From: Candidatus Omnitrophota bacterium
GTDB lineage: Bacteria > Omnitrophota > Gorgyraeia > VGKH01
NCBI GenBank assembly: GCA_016867135.1
Contig: VGKH01000008.1
Location: forward strand, 1-40,519
Length of the DNA stretch: 40,519 bases
Direction of reading: 5' to 3'
Under the pieces are notes generated by a model that saw nothing but the letters and a program-made list of their open reading frames with translations, was not told the origin of the DNA and searched no databases. The position numbers and the translations under genes were made by a program. Below are positions 40,517-40,519 of the stretch, piece by piece. Position 1 is the stretch's first letter. Each line of letters opens with the position of its first letter.

Positions 40517-40519
40517 AAA
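40513..40519 (+). CDS. Start of the next gene (partial)
   Basis: An ATG at 40513 overlaps the DsbA-like stop as ATGA, a coupling form used repeatedly in this window, and reads Met-Lys before the window ends. Nothing about its product can be seen. Confidence 0.4.

Noticed and set aside
1-40519. CRISPR arrays, prophage or integrative plasmid genes
   Set aside because: No regularly spaced direct repeats, Cas, integrase, phage or conjugation genes were seen; repeats are dispersed and palindromic.

Overview
The window looks like a chromosomal segment of an uncultivated Gram-negative bacterium, probably Candidatus Omnitrophota (formerly OP3) or a close relative. This is inferred from protein character and gene content, not from a search. 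The DNA is AT-rich. A full outer-membrane toolkit is present (BamD-like, LptE-like, Lnt, LpxL-like, DUF1302-like barrel, LolA-like carrier), with type IV pilus parts, a TrpB2-type enzyme, DUF502 and the COG1839 family. Almost all genes are on the + strand. The exceptions are a tRNA pair and rpsT.

Layout. 1-174: end of an L,D-transpeptidase. 197-1672: accA abutting a PadR regulator. 1733-8296: a promoter with an 18-bp palindrome, then acyl-CoA ligase, RND/MMPL exporter, LolA-like protein, DUF1302-like barrel and a strong terminator, read here as one lipid or hydrophobe export module. 8463-10518: a NodU/CmcH-type carbamoyltransferase with an SxtJ-like small membrane protein. 10519-11230: minus-strand tRNA-Ala(GGC) and tRNA-Leu(CAA), a tRNA-Leu fragment and palindromes. 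11231-22424: nfo, leuS, comEA, comEC, bamD, lptE, holA, rpsT(-), murJ, uvrC, ogt. 22718-27200: PilT-like ATPase, prfB with a programmed frameshift, TrpB2-type enzyme, type IV pilin, small zinc-ribbon protein. 27236-33539: secA, lnt, COG1839 protein, LpxL-like acyltransferase, small membrane protein. 33673-40519: bioY, CBS protein, SLC13/ArsB-type permease, DUF502, HAD phosphatase, M23 peptidase, rlmB, HD protein, DsbA-like protein.

The most unusual content is a family of structured repeats at about 5.7, 11.1, 22.5, 26.4 and 36.1 kb. Most copies are a multi-branch structure closed by AATGA/TCATT, with a side hairpin (P2), a long stem around AATTT-ACCCC / GGGGT-AATTC (P3) and a second hairpin (P4). 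The 11.1 kb copy lacks P2 and a convincing P1. Stem sequences differ between copies but stay complementary, so the fold appears to be conserved. Four copies end a few bases before the Shine-Dalgarno of the next gene. The 36.1 kb copy carries a frameshifted GIY-YIG endonuclease gene in its P3 loop and is flanked by a 9-bp direct repeat. The 22.5 kb copy keeps what looks like the ruined start of the same ORF. This suggests a GIY-YIG-linked mobile element and its non-autonomous derivatives, some possibly reused as mRNA leaders.

Several housekeeping proteins deviate from the norm: LeuRS has an in-frame palindromic insertion, UvrC and HolA lack whole domains, the PilT-like ATPase lacks its Walker B glutamate, the DsbA-like protein has CPFS instead of CPFC, and the HD protein has ND in place of HD.
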